64,000 bases of DNA from Armillaria gallica (GCA_037576215.1 JBANDB010000014.1:1550001-1614000), one strand, 5' to 3'; positions 23,698 to 35,109 are shown, counted from the stretch's first letter. Notes: a model not told the origin generated them from the letters alone. Translations and numbers: made by a program.

Positions 23698-25722
23698 TCA
23701 AGTCTGTTTTACATGAGTGGCCAGGATGCTGTCATGTGCATCCATTAGAGCCATTACAGATGATACTATCAAGTCTTTCGCTAGTGAAGACAGCTGTTCA
23801 ACAGAGGGAATTCCATACACATTAATGAGGTAGGTCTTATACCAAGAGATCATGTCACCATATTGAACAACATCTGCAGGAACCAGAATCTCATCCTGCT
23901 CCTCACGAGATGTGTTGAACAGTACATACTTCATGCCTTTCATATGGTACATTATAAACTGTTTTGTAATTCTGCCCTCTGTTCTCTTGGACTCATCCAA
24001 CACAAGTGAATCTGGCCAGTTGGGTACAGAATTCATGCACCAGGTCCACCATTCCTCAAGCATGTCACCCATAGGTTGATTGAGCCATTGCTCAGCCTCA
24101 CTAGATATCCAAGAGGATGAGAGAGGTGAGTCGCCCTCCACATCTGCTAGTTCTAATCCAATATTGTTTAGCTGAAAGCTCATTGAGCTCTCTACCACTT
24201 TTAATAAATGGTCAGCCTCCTTGAGCTTGAGCTGAATGCATGCCAAAGACATCAGTGGGAGTTTGTGATAGTTAGGAGAACTGGACTTAGACCCAGAAGC
24301 AACAGTGTTACCATCAGGACAATGACAAGACACATATCCTGTCTTTCCACAATGGAAACACTTCCCTTCTGCCAGGTATTCATCCCTTTGTTTCTTATTG
24401 AGACAATTTTCATACCATAGGCCCTTCTTATCTTTTGCAGGCTTTTCCCAGTTACAAATGGGACCCTTACAAGGAACACCTGAAAGTTCATGAAATTTGT
24501 CATTGAAGCTTTGGTGGGCTGGCTTGGGACTATGATCCTGCTTCGATCTTGGTATGTCATTCCATTTGTTACATTCAGTCATATCATTTGTATGACAATT
24601 ATTAGCATGATAGTTGTGCTTATAGTCACCATAAGCCTTGGCATCCTCTCTTCTATGAGAGATATCCAAGATTTTAGCCATATCAGCGATTTCCTCCCAA
24701 GTATTGACCTCCTCATCATAATAACAGGCATGCAATTTCTGCCGAAGATTATGTCACAGCCCATACCACAAGTGTAAGACTTGGGTTCTATCTGATTCAT
24801 CACCAAGCATGTGGTAATGGCCCTTCAGCTTATGAGAATATGTTCATACATCCCTTTCACCTTGGAAGCACTACTTAATCTTTCAACAGACCTTGGCATA
24901 GAAATCTTGGGGAAAACAATAGTTAAACATTTTTCAATAGAAGGTATTTAAATCCCATTCATTGTAATTCATGCTAATACTTTGGTCATAGAAATTCTAA
25001 GCAGCACCTTTAGAGTACCTTGAGATGCAGAATACCTTATCCTCTTTTGCAACTCTGGCCATCTTTAGGTACTGGTCACATTCTTGAATGAAACAAGCCA
25101 CCTTTTTTGGGTCATCACTACTATTGTAAGTTAAAGAAGACATTGGCTTTTCCCATGAGGAACATCACAGGAATGAGAATGAGACCAATGACATGTGGAC
25201 TTCTTCTTCTTATGGTGCTTCTTCTTCTTTCATTGTTGTTTAAAGTCTGAGTCAGATCCTCTAGACTCATTATCTGATGAAGATAAGGAAGACAAAGAAG
25301 AAGACTCTGAGCCAGAGTCACCAGGATCATCTGGAGGTAAGCCAGCAGCACCTCCTGTGTCAGATTTCTTCAATATCTTGCCTAGGTAACTATTGGAGGC
25401 TACCTGATCTGCCACAAATGCAGGACCAGTACATACATTAGGTGTCTCACAGTGTTTATTACTATGCATGACATTATGAGAGACATCTATCATGTTTTGT
25501 AAGTCGATATGTGGATTACCTGGCACATTTAATCCAGACATAGGTGAACATCCTTGCATACCATCAGGATTACCAGTGTTCAATAGCGAAGGGCTCAACA
25601 ATTTGGATTTGCCATTATTGGTGCCCATAGTCAAATTGAGCATCTCTTTGCTACTTTCTTCTTTAAAGATCCTAACCATCTTTATAAGTTTCGGTTTTGG
25701 AATGCTTGTAACTGGAGGGTAA
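23698..25722 (-). pseudogene. Gypsy-B Gag fused to integrase tail by an internal deletion
   Basis: A mushroom-type Gypsy Gag. From 25722: Ser/Asp-rich N-terminus (SSSLSSLSSSDNESRGSDSD), a poly-Lys patch, the capsid (NFYDQSISMNYNEWDLNTFY and YCFPQDFYAKVC near 24960-24880, decayed), then from 24735 a clean 345-codon frame with EEVNTWEEIADMAKILDIS, a Cys-knuckle CFHCGKTGYVSCHC in which the usual His is Tyr, and the conserved linker before the protease (DMLEEWWTWC through YGDMISWYKTYLINVYGIP). It then jumps at about 23800 straight into integrase tail sequence (ALMDAHDSILATHVKQT). Protease, RT, RNase H and the integrase core are missing. This is a non-autonomous deletion derivative; the join kept the frame. 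Confidence 0.85.
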
Positions 25723-26170
25723 AGGTGACTTTCTCACCATGGCCTGAAATCTCTCTACCAACATTAGCTGGAGAATTGCAGATACTATCTGTTATGATTT
25801 ATTCATTTTCTTTACCTAAGTGCCTCTTATCTTATCTTATCTTTGGCACTTACTCTTATCTTATCTTTAGATATGCAACTCCATGGAGCCTTCACATTGT
25901 AACACAGTCATACTCAGCGGGCATGTACTTTCTCACACGTCGCCCTCAGTATTAGGACCCTCACGCAATCACCAGTGTATTCGACCACGTGGTCACCATG
26001 TTCTTACCTTCCTTTTCTTACATGGTGCCCTTGTTATTCAGACCCTCGATTCTAGTATATAAGTAGTGTACTCAAAGCTGTATATTCCCTAGCTTTGAGC
26101 AAACATTTATTCATACTGAAACACATTCATTCTCGCTAAGCGCTACTTGCAATCTTGATCGCTAATCACC
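25723..26170 (+). promoter_or_regulatory. LTR-like promoter segment
   Basis: Looks like a plus-strand LTR or strong promoter: a possible TGTTATG start at about 25790, TTATC repeats (25827-25870), a TATATAAG box at 26056-26063, then C/T-rich sequence and downstream coding-like sequence. No second copy is in the window and no target duplication was found, so the LTR reading is only plausible. Confidence 0.45.
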
Positions 26171-26183
26171 ATGAGACTCAACG

Positions 26184-26706
26184 GTGACTGTACGAACACA
26201 ATACAGCTGTTGTTTACTTTTGATTGGAGTTCAGGTCCTACATTTAGCTCAAAGCTTCCCTAAAGGCTCCTTCACCGGAACCTTCATGACAGACACATCA
26301 ACCACCGTAGCAGGAACTCTTTTCAGGCTAAGCAGCCTCGCCCTCACAGCAGCAATCGTGCTTGCAGCATGACAGAGGGGATTCACCATCAACCAGATTG
26401 TAAATGGTGTCCTGCTCCAGCGACAGCAGTGGCCATCCATTGTCGCACCCGTACCGCGATGACCGATCCAGGTCAATGACATCCTTAGAGAGTCAGAAGA
26501 AGAGGTCACTGTTGAGTCGACTTCTCCCATCATCCTGGAGAGAAGGCCTCCTACCCCTCCCAGAAGGCGCACACCTATCATCATCATCACCCCCACTGGT
26601 TCTGCTGACTCTGCCCCATATGCCCCTCAATCTCCCACACCCAGCGACTATGCCCATTTCGCAGAGCGAAACGCAGCAAGCGATACAGCCAGGGGATATC
26701 AAATAG
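26184..26706 (+). pseudogene. Unidentified plus-strand frame with two TGA stops
   Basis: One frame stays protein-like over about 170 codons: GSFTGTFMTDTSTTVAGTLF near 26260, RGFTINQIVNGVLLQRQQWP after a TGA at 26370, then after a second TGA (26459-26461) a Pro/Arg/Ile-rich part (ERRPPTPPRRRTPIIIITPT) and DYAHFAERNAASDTARGYQI to a TAG. It sits 120 bp downstream of a TATA box. It may be the start of a retroelement Gag or an independent gene; I do not recognise it. Its 3' part overlaps gene A on the other strand, and one of the two readings there must be accidental. Confidence 0.35.
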
Positions 26707-27344
26707 GGTAGGCCGTTTACCCTGAAGGCGGACTGGTTTAGCGGATGGGACGATAGTGGAATGAAAGTGGTCCAAGGTGCACTGGGCTATCGCCCTTGTG
26801 TATAAGTCGTCTATGAATTCTCTGGCAATGGTCTGTGTATGTGTTAGTATGTCCATTCACCGAGATGAGTAGATATATGCTACTGTGGCTGCATTATCTG
26901 GGCAATTCTTACATGAATAAGGGCGGAATGAAGGACGAAATGTATGTACCTTTGGTTTGAACCGGTTCTGCTTCTTCCCTGTCCACTCTGGATTCAATTT
27001 CTTCTTCGTCCCCGTCGCCGTCTCTGGTTTGACCATCATTTTGCTCCTGCTCACCTTCCTTATCCTCCTCCACCCTGTCCTCACTTCCTTCTTTGTCAAT
27101 CTGCCCATCGTGTGTATCTGACATCTCAGTGTCGGATATCTTGTCCTGGTTGCGATATGGTGCAATATCATCAAAATAGTCTACTATATCTGACATTGAT
27201 TTTGCGATAGACTTGTGGATTTTTGCATACAATGCGAGGGATTCTTTGTCTGCGTCTTTGGGGGGGTTCAGGAAAGTCTTGGAGTCGTTTAAATGCGTCC
27301 TCAATGCTTGCTTGGAAGCTCTTTGAGTAGAAAGAAGGCGTCAT
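26587..27344 (-). pseudogene. Island gene A: acidic protein, two exons, broken
   Basis: Starts at ATG 27344 (MTPSFYSKSFQASIEDAFKR). A run of seven C (about 27266) holds a 1-nt frame change into DADKESLALYAKIHKSIAKS, MSDIVDYFDDIAPYRNQDKI and a very acidic Asp/Glu stretch. A GT-AG intron (about 26946-26883) leads to an exon with a TGA at 26857-26859 and then LTHTQTIAREFIDDLYTRAI, with RPTLFDIPWLYRLLRFALR, ending at 26587. No known domain. It is divergent from the JmjC-like gene with 214 bp between start codons, which suggests a shared promoter. One frameshift and one stop suggest recent loss or, in the C-run, a possible sequencing error. Confidence 0.5.
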
Positions 27345-27558
27345 TGTGAAAATATGGACAGGTGAAGCGTAACAGAATGATGGAGTGGAAGAAAGCAGTT
27401 GTATGCACTCATGTGATATTTAATCCACCAATGCATTTAAATCTGTGGAATGATCAGGCTTTGGTCCACGTAACCGACTGCAAATCCTGCCGGGCATACC
27501 ATGTACAAACAAGGCAATTACTTGTTTGTTTGGCTACGCCTTTTCCATTGATACCATC

Positions 27559-30500
27559 ATGGACGTGGAGGCCGAACTTTTATCAACATCTGCTTTTGTT
27601 GGTTTCACCTCACATGGAGCACCTGACATAAACGTTTTCTCCTATTTTCAGGAGAAAATCGACCAGCTTCCAGCCGAATTCAGTTCTGTCAAGTCCCTGC
27701 TCGAGGTAAAGGGTTTCTTTGCTATAACTGGAACATAATATTGATGTGATTGCCTAGAAATGCCGGTGTTTTGCCCTCCTCCAGGCGAAAAAGCATTTCT
27801 CAAATCGATCTTTGCTATTGATTGCACCTGTTCTCAGCCAGAATAGCTCCTCCTTTTTCAACAAACAAGCACACTATCTCATGATGGTACTTTCACTTTT
27901 GGATGGCTTGGTGGCTTCTGCACACGGCCGTTTTGGACAATCCATCAATGTTGTGGACTGCCCATTTGAAGTCCCGGCACGTGGTAGTAAACTCGAACCC
28001 TTCCTCAAAAAGCTCGACAAATGGCCGGCTCTTGTTGAGGATGCCATCAAGTGGCAGAGTTGGGGTCCCAACTCCGTTCCGATCGCCTCCAGATACCTGC
28101 CGATTTGCATACAAACCTCACTCCAGTCGACGATGTCACGCTACATCAACAGAATGATATTGCCGAGGAAGGAGAAAGGGTGTTGTGCGACGGTCTGCTC
28201 ACTATGTGTCGAGTCGAGCAGTTGACGGGTCTTATGCGAAGGTTTTTATCCCTCGCTATAGAAATACGGATGATGGCACATGCAAGTCACTCTTTCTCAC
28301 CTGTCCGTTTCTACATTAACCGTGTCTGTGTAGGGCAGGTGCTCTGAGTATATCGCCATGGTTGAAAAGTAGGCTACATTTTAAGTTTAGGAATTGTACC
28401 GCATTGAATACCATTAGGCTTTATTGAGGCCACCCGCAGTGTGAATGTCTACTGCATGAAATACAGAGCCTGCGCGTCGATCAGGGTCTCCTCTATGCAA
28501 GCACCCACCTGTCTCCATTGATTTTATTCGATCACTCTGACTACTACCCAATGCACTTGCATATGGCACAGGTGAGTTCCTGTTTTGAAGCAGCACTCGT
28601 TCTCGTACTCATGACTCCAACGCAGTATGGATACAAGCAGGCATCAACGTATGTCAGACCGCATAGCTTGAGACTTGTCGAGCAGCATGTTTGGCAGCAA
28701 GTGCTCCTCTTGGCTGCCGGTTCTACGGGAATCAACGGCTTGTTTGCCGCTTTGCATGGCATCTTTGATGCGGTAGGGGGACGCCAACTATGCGAAATGG
28801 AACAGTCTACATTCTTTCTGCTGCCAGTTGTCCTTTCTCCGCCTCATACTTTTTCTGGTGGTGGTACCATCGGGGTTCACGTCCAGCCTATAGATAGCCA
28901 TGCTGCCGGAGCGACTGCAGATGTCTCCCTGGACAACCAGATGCAAGTTGACGATCCAAATCCTGCACCCATGTACGCAGATACAGACACCTCCGTTGAT
29001 GGCTTTGCACAGCCTGAAAACACCGGTACCAACTTACATGAGCCCAACCCTGCGGCTAAAGCTCAACCAAGCCTGCCAACCCCACAAGCACCAGGGCCCG
29101 GGTTACGCAATCACAGATGGGAACTCTTCCTCCACCCCCTGCAGTGTACGAGTCGTCCACCCAGCTTCCCTCCCGGAAGTGTTCGAGGGTCCAGCCAAAA
29201 GATGTTGACAGGTCTGTAACTCAGCCGACAATGCAGGTCCAACCTGCGCAGCCCAAGATAGATCCTAGAAAAGCCAGTGAGTTGCTATGGAGGCTCCTCC
29301 CTGGTCATCTCAGGGCTGTCATTGAGACGCCTAAATCATCGAAGTCTGCCAAACAGAAACGGCTAGACCCTAAGAAAAGTGAACATAATGAGGTATGTCT
29401 CTACCTGAAATTTTGGCTGTTCTTACGATGTTTAATAGCGCAATGAATGCAGTATGGCTTTCACTGCTTGGAACGATGCTGAAGGATGATTTCACACATA
29501 CGAATTCCACCTCCTCAAATGCGGGGTGAGTCAGTTTACAAAATCCATGGCATCCGTATTCAATCCGTTTTAGAGTGTAACTGAGAAGCAACATCTCAAT
29601 GCCATAAAAAATGTTGACATCAACCGCAAGCACATTGAAGAAGATGCTGATCCGATTCATATCACTGATCCGGACGCTGCACTTGCCTGGCACATGGATT
29701 ACTCTTTGTATATCTCCCTAACTGGTGCTGCCGTTCAAGTGATCCTTGAAAAGCAGAGCATCCTCATCTATGACCTTCCTGATGAGGGTGTCGCAGCATT
29801 TTTGAGGAGGCAACTATATGGCCATGCATTCTGTCATTTACTCGACGCCTCAAAACCTAGTTTAAGTTTAATGCTTCAGCATGCCAGAGCGGGGGAAAGC
29901 AGTCAAGTGCTCAATGCCCTGGAATTCCCGTTGGGAGGCACAGTATTGAAAGTGCTATCAAATCACCAGTAAGGCTATTTTGAATACATCCTCGCCTGGG
30001 CGCTCACGATTGCATACTGCAGGGGGGTCGCCTCTGAGAGATCATCTTTTGATCACACCAAGAACCTGATGACACAGGTGGCAGCTGAGCAGAATATGGG
30101 CGATCCTCCATCTTATCCAGCTCACGCCTTGAGCTGGGGCCTTTGTGGGCTCGCCACATCCTCTACCCACCAACACAGAGATTCACATGGCCTTCCCATG
30201 CATGTAGCGCCTCTCTGTGGGTCAAAGCTATAGGTGCTACTCAAGCATACCAATAAAGACAAGGATGACTGTAACTTCTATCGAGATTACCTGCGCGTGA
30301 GATTCGACAAGGATGAAGGGATCAAAGATTTCTTCGAGTCCAAGGTCTTGTATCTCGACAACAGCACCCATCTGTGCGTAAATTCAATGCCCTTAATTGA
30401 CTGGTTTATAATTAATCCTATTAGTGTCATGAAACCCAACATCCTTCACTATGTGCTCACCCTTGAGCATTCCGTGGCATATGGGGGACACTTTATACCC

Positions 30501-31155
30501 AGAACTGGTATAAAAGCTGTGATCATCAGCTATGTGCATACAGCCTTCCTTACTTACAGCATCACGAACACCCTTCACCCCAAGATAAAACATCTTTTAT
30601 TCCGTATGCTGTTAAACTGGTGCTTCCATGGTACCAAGTTTAAGCAAAGTGGGTTTCTTATGTCTTTGAATGCATGTGCTCATTATGTTGTCAGATTCCA
30701 CTGATCCCCACATCCCCAATTGGATGGAACCAAGGGCTCTCTTGGATATCATTTCCCTTGGTAATCTGGTCCTCTATGCCTGTGCTCTTGAGGGCATCAG
30801 AGACCTCGAGTCAGACCAATCAGTGTTGTTGGAATGGATGACCACCTGAGATGCCTACGTGTTTGCGGTGGCTGCCTTTCAGTGTGAATTCACCATGGAC
30901 GGTGTATCTAACCTTTTCCTCGAATCTGCCAAATGTTTTGGGGCGTCTTTGTACGACTATATGACGGCTCTCCAAGACGAATGGGAACTGAACACAGATA
31001 GCACCGGTACAGATCGCAACTTATTTGAAACAGCACTCAGTGATGCTTTCAATTTCCCAACCGCCAAAGAAGTACTTGGTTGGGACGTTGACAAGGAATT
31101 TTTCCGAGATGCAGCATTGGTTGGAACGGACCCTTTAAAGAGGATACTGATGTGA
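27559..31155 (+). pseudogene. Island gene B: JmjC-like (cupin) protein, multi-exon, broken
   Basis: Large spliced gene from ATG 27559 to TGA 31153. Exon 1 (27559-27705) encodes MDVEAELLSTSAFVGFTSHG; clear introns include 27706-27784, 28574-28625, 29969-30022 and 30374-30424. The middle is Pro/Asn-rich (28870-29270). The C-terminal third resembles JmjC proteins common in mushrooms, Fe(II)/2-oxoglutarate oxygenases: SWGLCGLATSSTHQHRDSHG carries a candidate metal-binding H-x-D (HRD), followed by SKL-stop-VLLKHTN, then after an intron MKPNILHYVLTLEHSVAYGG with the candidate distal His. The tail (IPNWMEPRALLDIISLGNLV) also fits. Lesions: frame changes near 28080 and 29105, TAG at 30231 (old Trp), TGA at 30847. 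Histone demethylase activity is not implied; many members are uncharacterised. Confidence 0.65.
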
Positions 31156-31224
31156 GAGCCTTCTTTCTCGATCCGTGAATGCCATGGATAGAAATCATTT
31201 CATGTTTATTATACATTTTCAATT

Positions 31225-32485
31225 TCACATGACTTGAGCCACAGTATCCTCTGCTGAGATGTCGTCGGCTTCCGCTATTGTCTCCACTCTTTGCTCTTCA
31301 AAATTCTGCCTGGACGAACCCCATGTGCCACCCCCTTCAAAGGACCCTGTGCCCCATTGCTCAGTTTCATCTAGCGATGGTACACCAATCCTGCTAGCAT
31401 CTGCACCAGCAGGCGAGCCCGACCTGTCTCCTGCTCCCATTTGTCCACTAGCATCTGCATCATCACCAGAGCCCCATGGATCTAGGTCCTCTTCTCTCTC
31501 AGGGGAGGGAATCATAGGCACACAGTGCTCGTTGGTCCATTGGCTGTCATATATATCAAACAGGCAATCTCAAATGTCTCTGTTGGCCCTGGAAATATTC
31601 TCTTCTTCCTCTATGAGAGCAAATGTCGAGCGCATGAACTAAGTATATTATATCAACTTTTCATGTAATGTGGGAGCAAGCCATTATTTTACCTCTGTGA
31701 TGCTAAGTGCCCCATATTCCTGGGGATCAAAATGAGGGAATTCAATCTCAAACCATGAAACCCTTGAGGCCAGCCAGTCGTTACGGGCAGAGTATGGCAG
31801 GTCGATGTAGGCTGCAAATTGTTCGTGGCACCAATTGTATCCCTCTGATCCCAGTAACTAAAAAATGCATAAGTCGAGCTCACAAAATCAAGTGGAAGCA
31901 TCAGCACGACATCGTGCTGGAGAATGGCACTGGCAGAGGATGAGTTTCCATGGATTGGAGGGCAGGCAGGGGGGGAGAAAGAGGGAAGGATATCCAGAGA
32001 AGGATCAGGATCACAAGGATCGGAGTTGCGGTCCTTCTCGACAACATCAAAGTCGTCAGGGAGGACATCCTCGTGGTGCAAATGTTTGCTTTGCAGGCCT
32101 GATGAGACGGAGACTTTGTCGAGCAATTGTTTGCCAGGGTTGCAGACCGTAAGGAGGTTGCACTGTGCCAGGTATCAGAATATGCCAAAAATTCACAGTG
32201 AAACCACTAACAAGACAGACGGTCAAGTGAGTGCTCAAATCAAACCTGTAGCCCACATAATGGCATGCAGGGTTTGGGCAGGCATACCCTCCAGAAGTGG
32301 ACGTTAGCTTGAACGTCTTACCTTGAAAAAATATCAGAACAAGTCTCCAAACAAAAAAGTATTGCGGGGTACTCACCCACCAAGTCAAAATAGATCACTT
32401 CATCCTCGTTGTGTGTGCCGAGGTGTTGTTCCTGGTCCTCCAGGGTCAAGAACGTTCAGTCACACCCCAAGGTGCAGCTCCACAT
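31225..32485 (-). pseudogene. Island gene C: C2H2-like zinc-finger protein, broken
   Basis: From ATG 32485 the minus strand encodes a finger CTLGCD-stop-TFLTLEDQEQHLGTH (C-X3-C-X12-H-X3-H) with a TGA at 32456-32458 where Trp fits. After an intron comes a second Cys/His cluster (YACPNPACHYVGYRFDLSTH). Later exons give NPGKQLLDKVSVSSGLQSKH, YNWCHEQFAAYIDLPYSARN, SWFEIEFPHFDPQEYGALSI, and an acidic Gly-rich end (DPWGSGDDADASGQMGAGDR) stopping at 31225. A second TGA lies at 31570-31572. Introns have GT and AG at the expected places. It probably was a DNA- or protein-binding nuclear factor. Convergent with the JmjC-like gene (70 bp between stops) and divergent from gene D. Confidence 0.6.
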
Positions 32486-32705
32486 AATACAGCCTAACAG
32501 ATGAACATCAGTCATAATGTCGAACACCATCAACACGACTTACAATGAACTTGATGGGGTTAGGGTCAGAGGGGTGAATTTCCAGAGCAGAACGAGCGAT
32601 GGAGAAAAAAGAACAGTAGAAGAAAAAGAGCAGGCGGGCGATGGAAAGGAAGGATAATTTACAGAGGAAGGAATGAAGATGAGGAAGAACACCCAAGTTG
32701 CTCCC

Positions 32706-32712
32706 TATATAT
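32706..32712 (-). promoter_or_regulatory. TATA box of gene C
   Basis: GATATATAGGG on the minus strand, about 220 bp before ATG 32485. An intron with GTAAGT...TTAG lies between (about 32536-32487), so the transcript would have a spliced 5' leader. Confidence 0.5.
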
Positions 32713-33174
32713 CCTTCCCCAGGAAACTTTGGGTTTGGGGAGAATACATTTGGGGACTCATGGGTTGGGGCTACAAATGTGGTCGGCCGATCTCGATCAT
32801 CGACCAATGCAAAGCATCGGTCAAAGCATTGGTGTCTGTCTGACCATCAACGGTTGAAACAGTGACTAACCGGTATAGTAATTTGCCTCCTGAATAACCT
32901 GCATCAGAGAATAAACACAAACAAGGTCATGCACCCTGCTAGATCATTGAAAACGAGTCAATCCCCTACAGTAAACGCCTGTCAATGCAACATGGGAAAA
33001 TGGAACCACATCATGGCAGAGCACGATCACATGATTATACGCAGTGCTGAGTATCTAAAAAGGCATGGGGAATCTGATGTTTTATAATCTCCGTCTAGGG
33101 AACTACTAGCAAACAAATTAGGCAAAATTACAGTCTATGTTTGCATATGTTGGGAGCGCATATACCCAGCCTCA

Positions 33175-33182
33175 TATAAATA
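33175..33182 (+). promoter_or_regulatory. TATA box of gene D
   Basis: TATAAATA about 125 bp before ATG 33306. Transcription would begin near 33205-33215, which is why I prefer Met 33306 to the in-frame ATG at 33189, only 14 bp downstream of the box. It faces away from the gene C box; about 460 bp separate the two. Confidence 0.55.
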
Positions 33183-33305
33183 GCCGCTATGAGCTCGTGC
33201 AATCTTCCACTCTTCTCTTGCTGCCACGTCTGCTCTTCCCACCTCTCTCCTCTCCATCTTTGTCGCCTTCAAGCTGTGGCTCATCCATCCTCAGACGAGT
33301 ACCCT

Positions 33306-34017
33306 ATGCCCATGCAGGCTGAGATCAAAGTGTTTGATGCCCTCATGAGTGCTTGGAGGGTGGAAGTCTCAAGCTCCGATGGATTCTCTATGCCATCGCA
33401 AGGTACACTCAATGCCTACCTTGAATATATGAGAGAAGACGCTTTGGAGGATGGTACATTTCAAACAATGAAGCTTTGCGTATCAACCCTAATAAAGACC
33501 TGTAGGTGCGCTCGACAGTCCCAGTCATGGTCCAGCTGGCGTGCAAGCTGAAGAGCACCAGGAAGGCCAGGACAACAGTATGTTTCAGACAAGTGAATGC
33601 TTGTCAACACTCATTTTGTAGGGTCATGCCTGCAGAAGAGAATCTTTGCTCCTTCCTCCTCACCTCCTCGGCCTCGCAAGATGCGACAAGTACATGCACT
33701 GATGACGCCTTCACTGCCACCTTTCCTCAAGGATTCCACTGACGGTGAGGTCTGTGATGCGGAAGGTGTGGTGATGCAGCCCAGTGCAGTCGAGAAAGAG
33801 TGAGTATGTTCGATGAAACCTCTGAACCAACCTCGTATCGATGTGAGAACACAGGGAGGACAACTATATCTATGATGATTTTGTTGTCCCAGATGACCAG
33901 GTTGAAATCCTCAGTCAGATGAGCGAGAGGGAGAAAGCTATAGAGGAATGGGAAACTGCTATGGAGGACCAGGAGCACCTTGGAAGCAGCACTGATCAGG
34001 ACCAAGGGTTGGATTAG
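33306..34017 (+). CDS. Island gene D: intact four-exon gene, 186-residue acidic protein
   Basis: Exons 33306-33453, 33506-33577, 33622-33799 and 33855-34017, with introns of 52, 44 and 55 nt, all GT-AG, and phases that keep one frame to TAG 34015. It starts MPMQAEIKVFDALMSAWRVE and goes on to PSQGTLNAYLEYMREDALED, a His/Gln/Glu-rich piece, RIFAPSSSPPRPRKMRQVHA, and a strongly acidic end (EEDNYIYDDFVVPDDQVEIL, then a short coiled-coil-like MSEREKAIEEWETAMEDQEH). No signal peptide, membrane span or known domain. Coding sequence is GC-richer than the flanks. It is the only multi-exon gene here without a stop or frameshift, so it may be functional. Exon borders are predicted by eye; an upstream start at 33189 would add 39 residues. 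Confidence 0.6.
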
Positions 34018-34319
34018 GAGGAGAATGGGGGTGGATGGTATCATATACGCGTATGAGCTCAAAGCTTAGTGGGATCTTTTCCCGATAGTGACTATTTGGT
34101 AGTCACAATACCACTTGATAGCAATCTACCATTCTATTACAATGTGATACACTACCAATCCAGAGCATACAATGAGAGTATCTTGAGCATGGCAAGAAAC
34201 CACGAAATTACAAGCTAACCCCGCTATGCTGAGACAAGTCCTAGGCAAAACATTATCCAAAGAGGGCGGCTACAAAGCTGGCATCAGCACAGGACATCGG
34301 ACACAGATGGAACACACAG
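34018..34319. other. No gene seen
   Basis: AT-rich sequence after gene D. It marks the right-hand edge of the GC-rich island; no inverted repeat matching the left edge was found by eye. Confidence 0.4.
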
Positions 34320-35109
34320 ATGCAGGGGTGTTTTATGATGACAAGGGAAGACATTGAGCCTTCCATGGAGACGAGCATAATCTTCACTATTACAATGAGG
34401 CAGATGAAGACATGTATTAGGCACATACCTTCATGCTCTTTGTTTTCCATGGAAATTGCTCTAAGTCAATACTCAGACACTGAAAGAACAATCATGAGAA
34501 GGACTTTCTATTATCTACCAAATCATGGACCACTCTTGAATGTGCCTTATTCTATGGACACGAACCTTTATTCCTTACCTCATACTTACTGCATACGGAC
34601 TTACAAACAGACTAACTGGACTAAATACGTACATAGTATGAACTATCTCACAGAATATGGCTTGAAAACGGACTTCATGATATGTAGAAATAAGAACATT
34701 GTTTCTTCATTCTTCGCAGCACTAAGACTAGAAGACATTTCTAATTACCAGGTCATATGGGAGAAAGCCTGCAACGAGATAGCAAAAGAAAAATTTGCTC
34801 AACAAAAGAAGGAGTTAACCAAGGTCGAGGAAATTGAAGATGAAGAGCTTCACATCAACATGCTAGCTGACTATCCCTTCAAGGAAGGGGATACAATAAT
34901 CGTTAATAGCAGTGAACTGGAGGAAATTAAGAGAGACCTGTTAAATACACATTCACCTGCTCAAGCATATACCATATACAAGCGAGTGGATAAAAAGGTC
35001 AAACCGGTATCTACCAAGTTTCTGGAAGAAGCTCAAGTGAAGCGAACATTACCATGAGACCCCTTAGCAACTCTGGAAGAGTTGCTAAAAATTTCTCCTA
35101 ACTTGACAC
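34320..35109 (+). pseudogene. Gypsy Pol fragment (linker before RT)
   Basis: A 245-codon frame to TGA 35055, then readable for another 18 codons. The second half matches the segment that precedes RT in the mushroom Gypsy polyproteins of the Gypsy-B type: NEIAKEKFAQQKKELTKVEE, HINMLADYPFKEGDTIIVNS, then KRVDKKVKPVSTKFLEEAQ and DPLATLEELLKISPNLTPMD. Family members read here about KVKPV, then DPL..LP.L...P.F.P. RT itself is absent: sequence changes at 35110 to an antisense ORF. A truncated, nested fragment. Confidence 0.6.

Noticed and set aside
25827..25870. TTATC tandem repeat as telomere- or CRISPR-like array
   Set aside because: Only a few uneven units, no spacers, and not a known fungal telomere unit; simple-sequence repeat.
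27000..27210. Plus-strand frame antisense to gene A (Pro/Leu-rich)
   Set aside because: It mirrors the Asp/Glu-rich stretch of gene A; the minus-strand model has a start, an intron and a divergent partner.
31707..32307. Plus-strand frames rich in Arg/Gly/Ser
   Set aside because: They overlap the exons of the zinc-finger gene C on the minus strand, whose Cys/His spacing and splice sites give a better reading.
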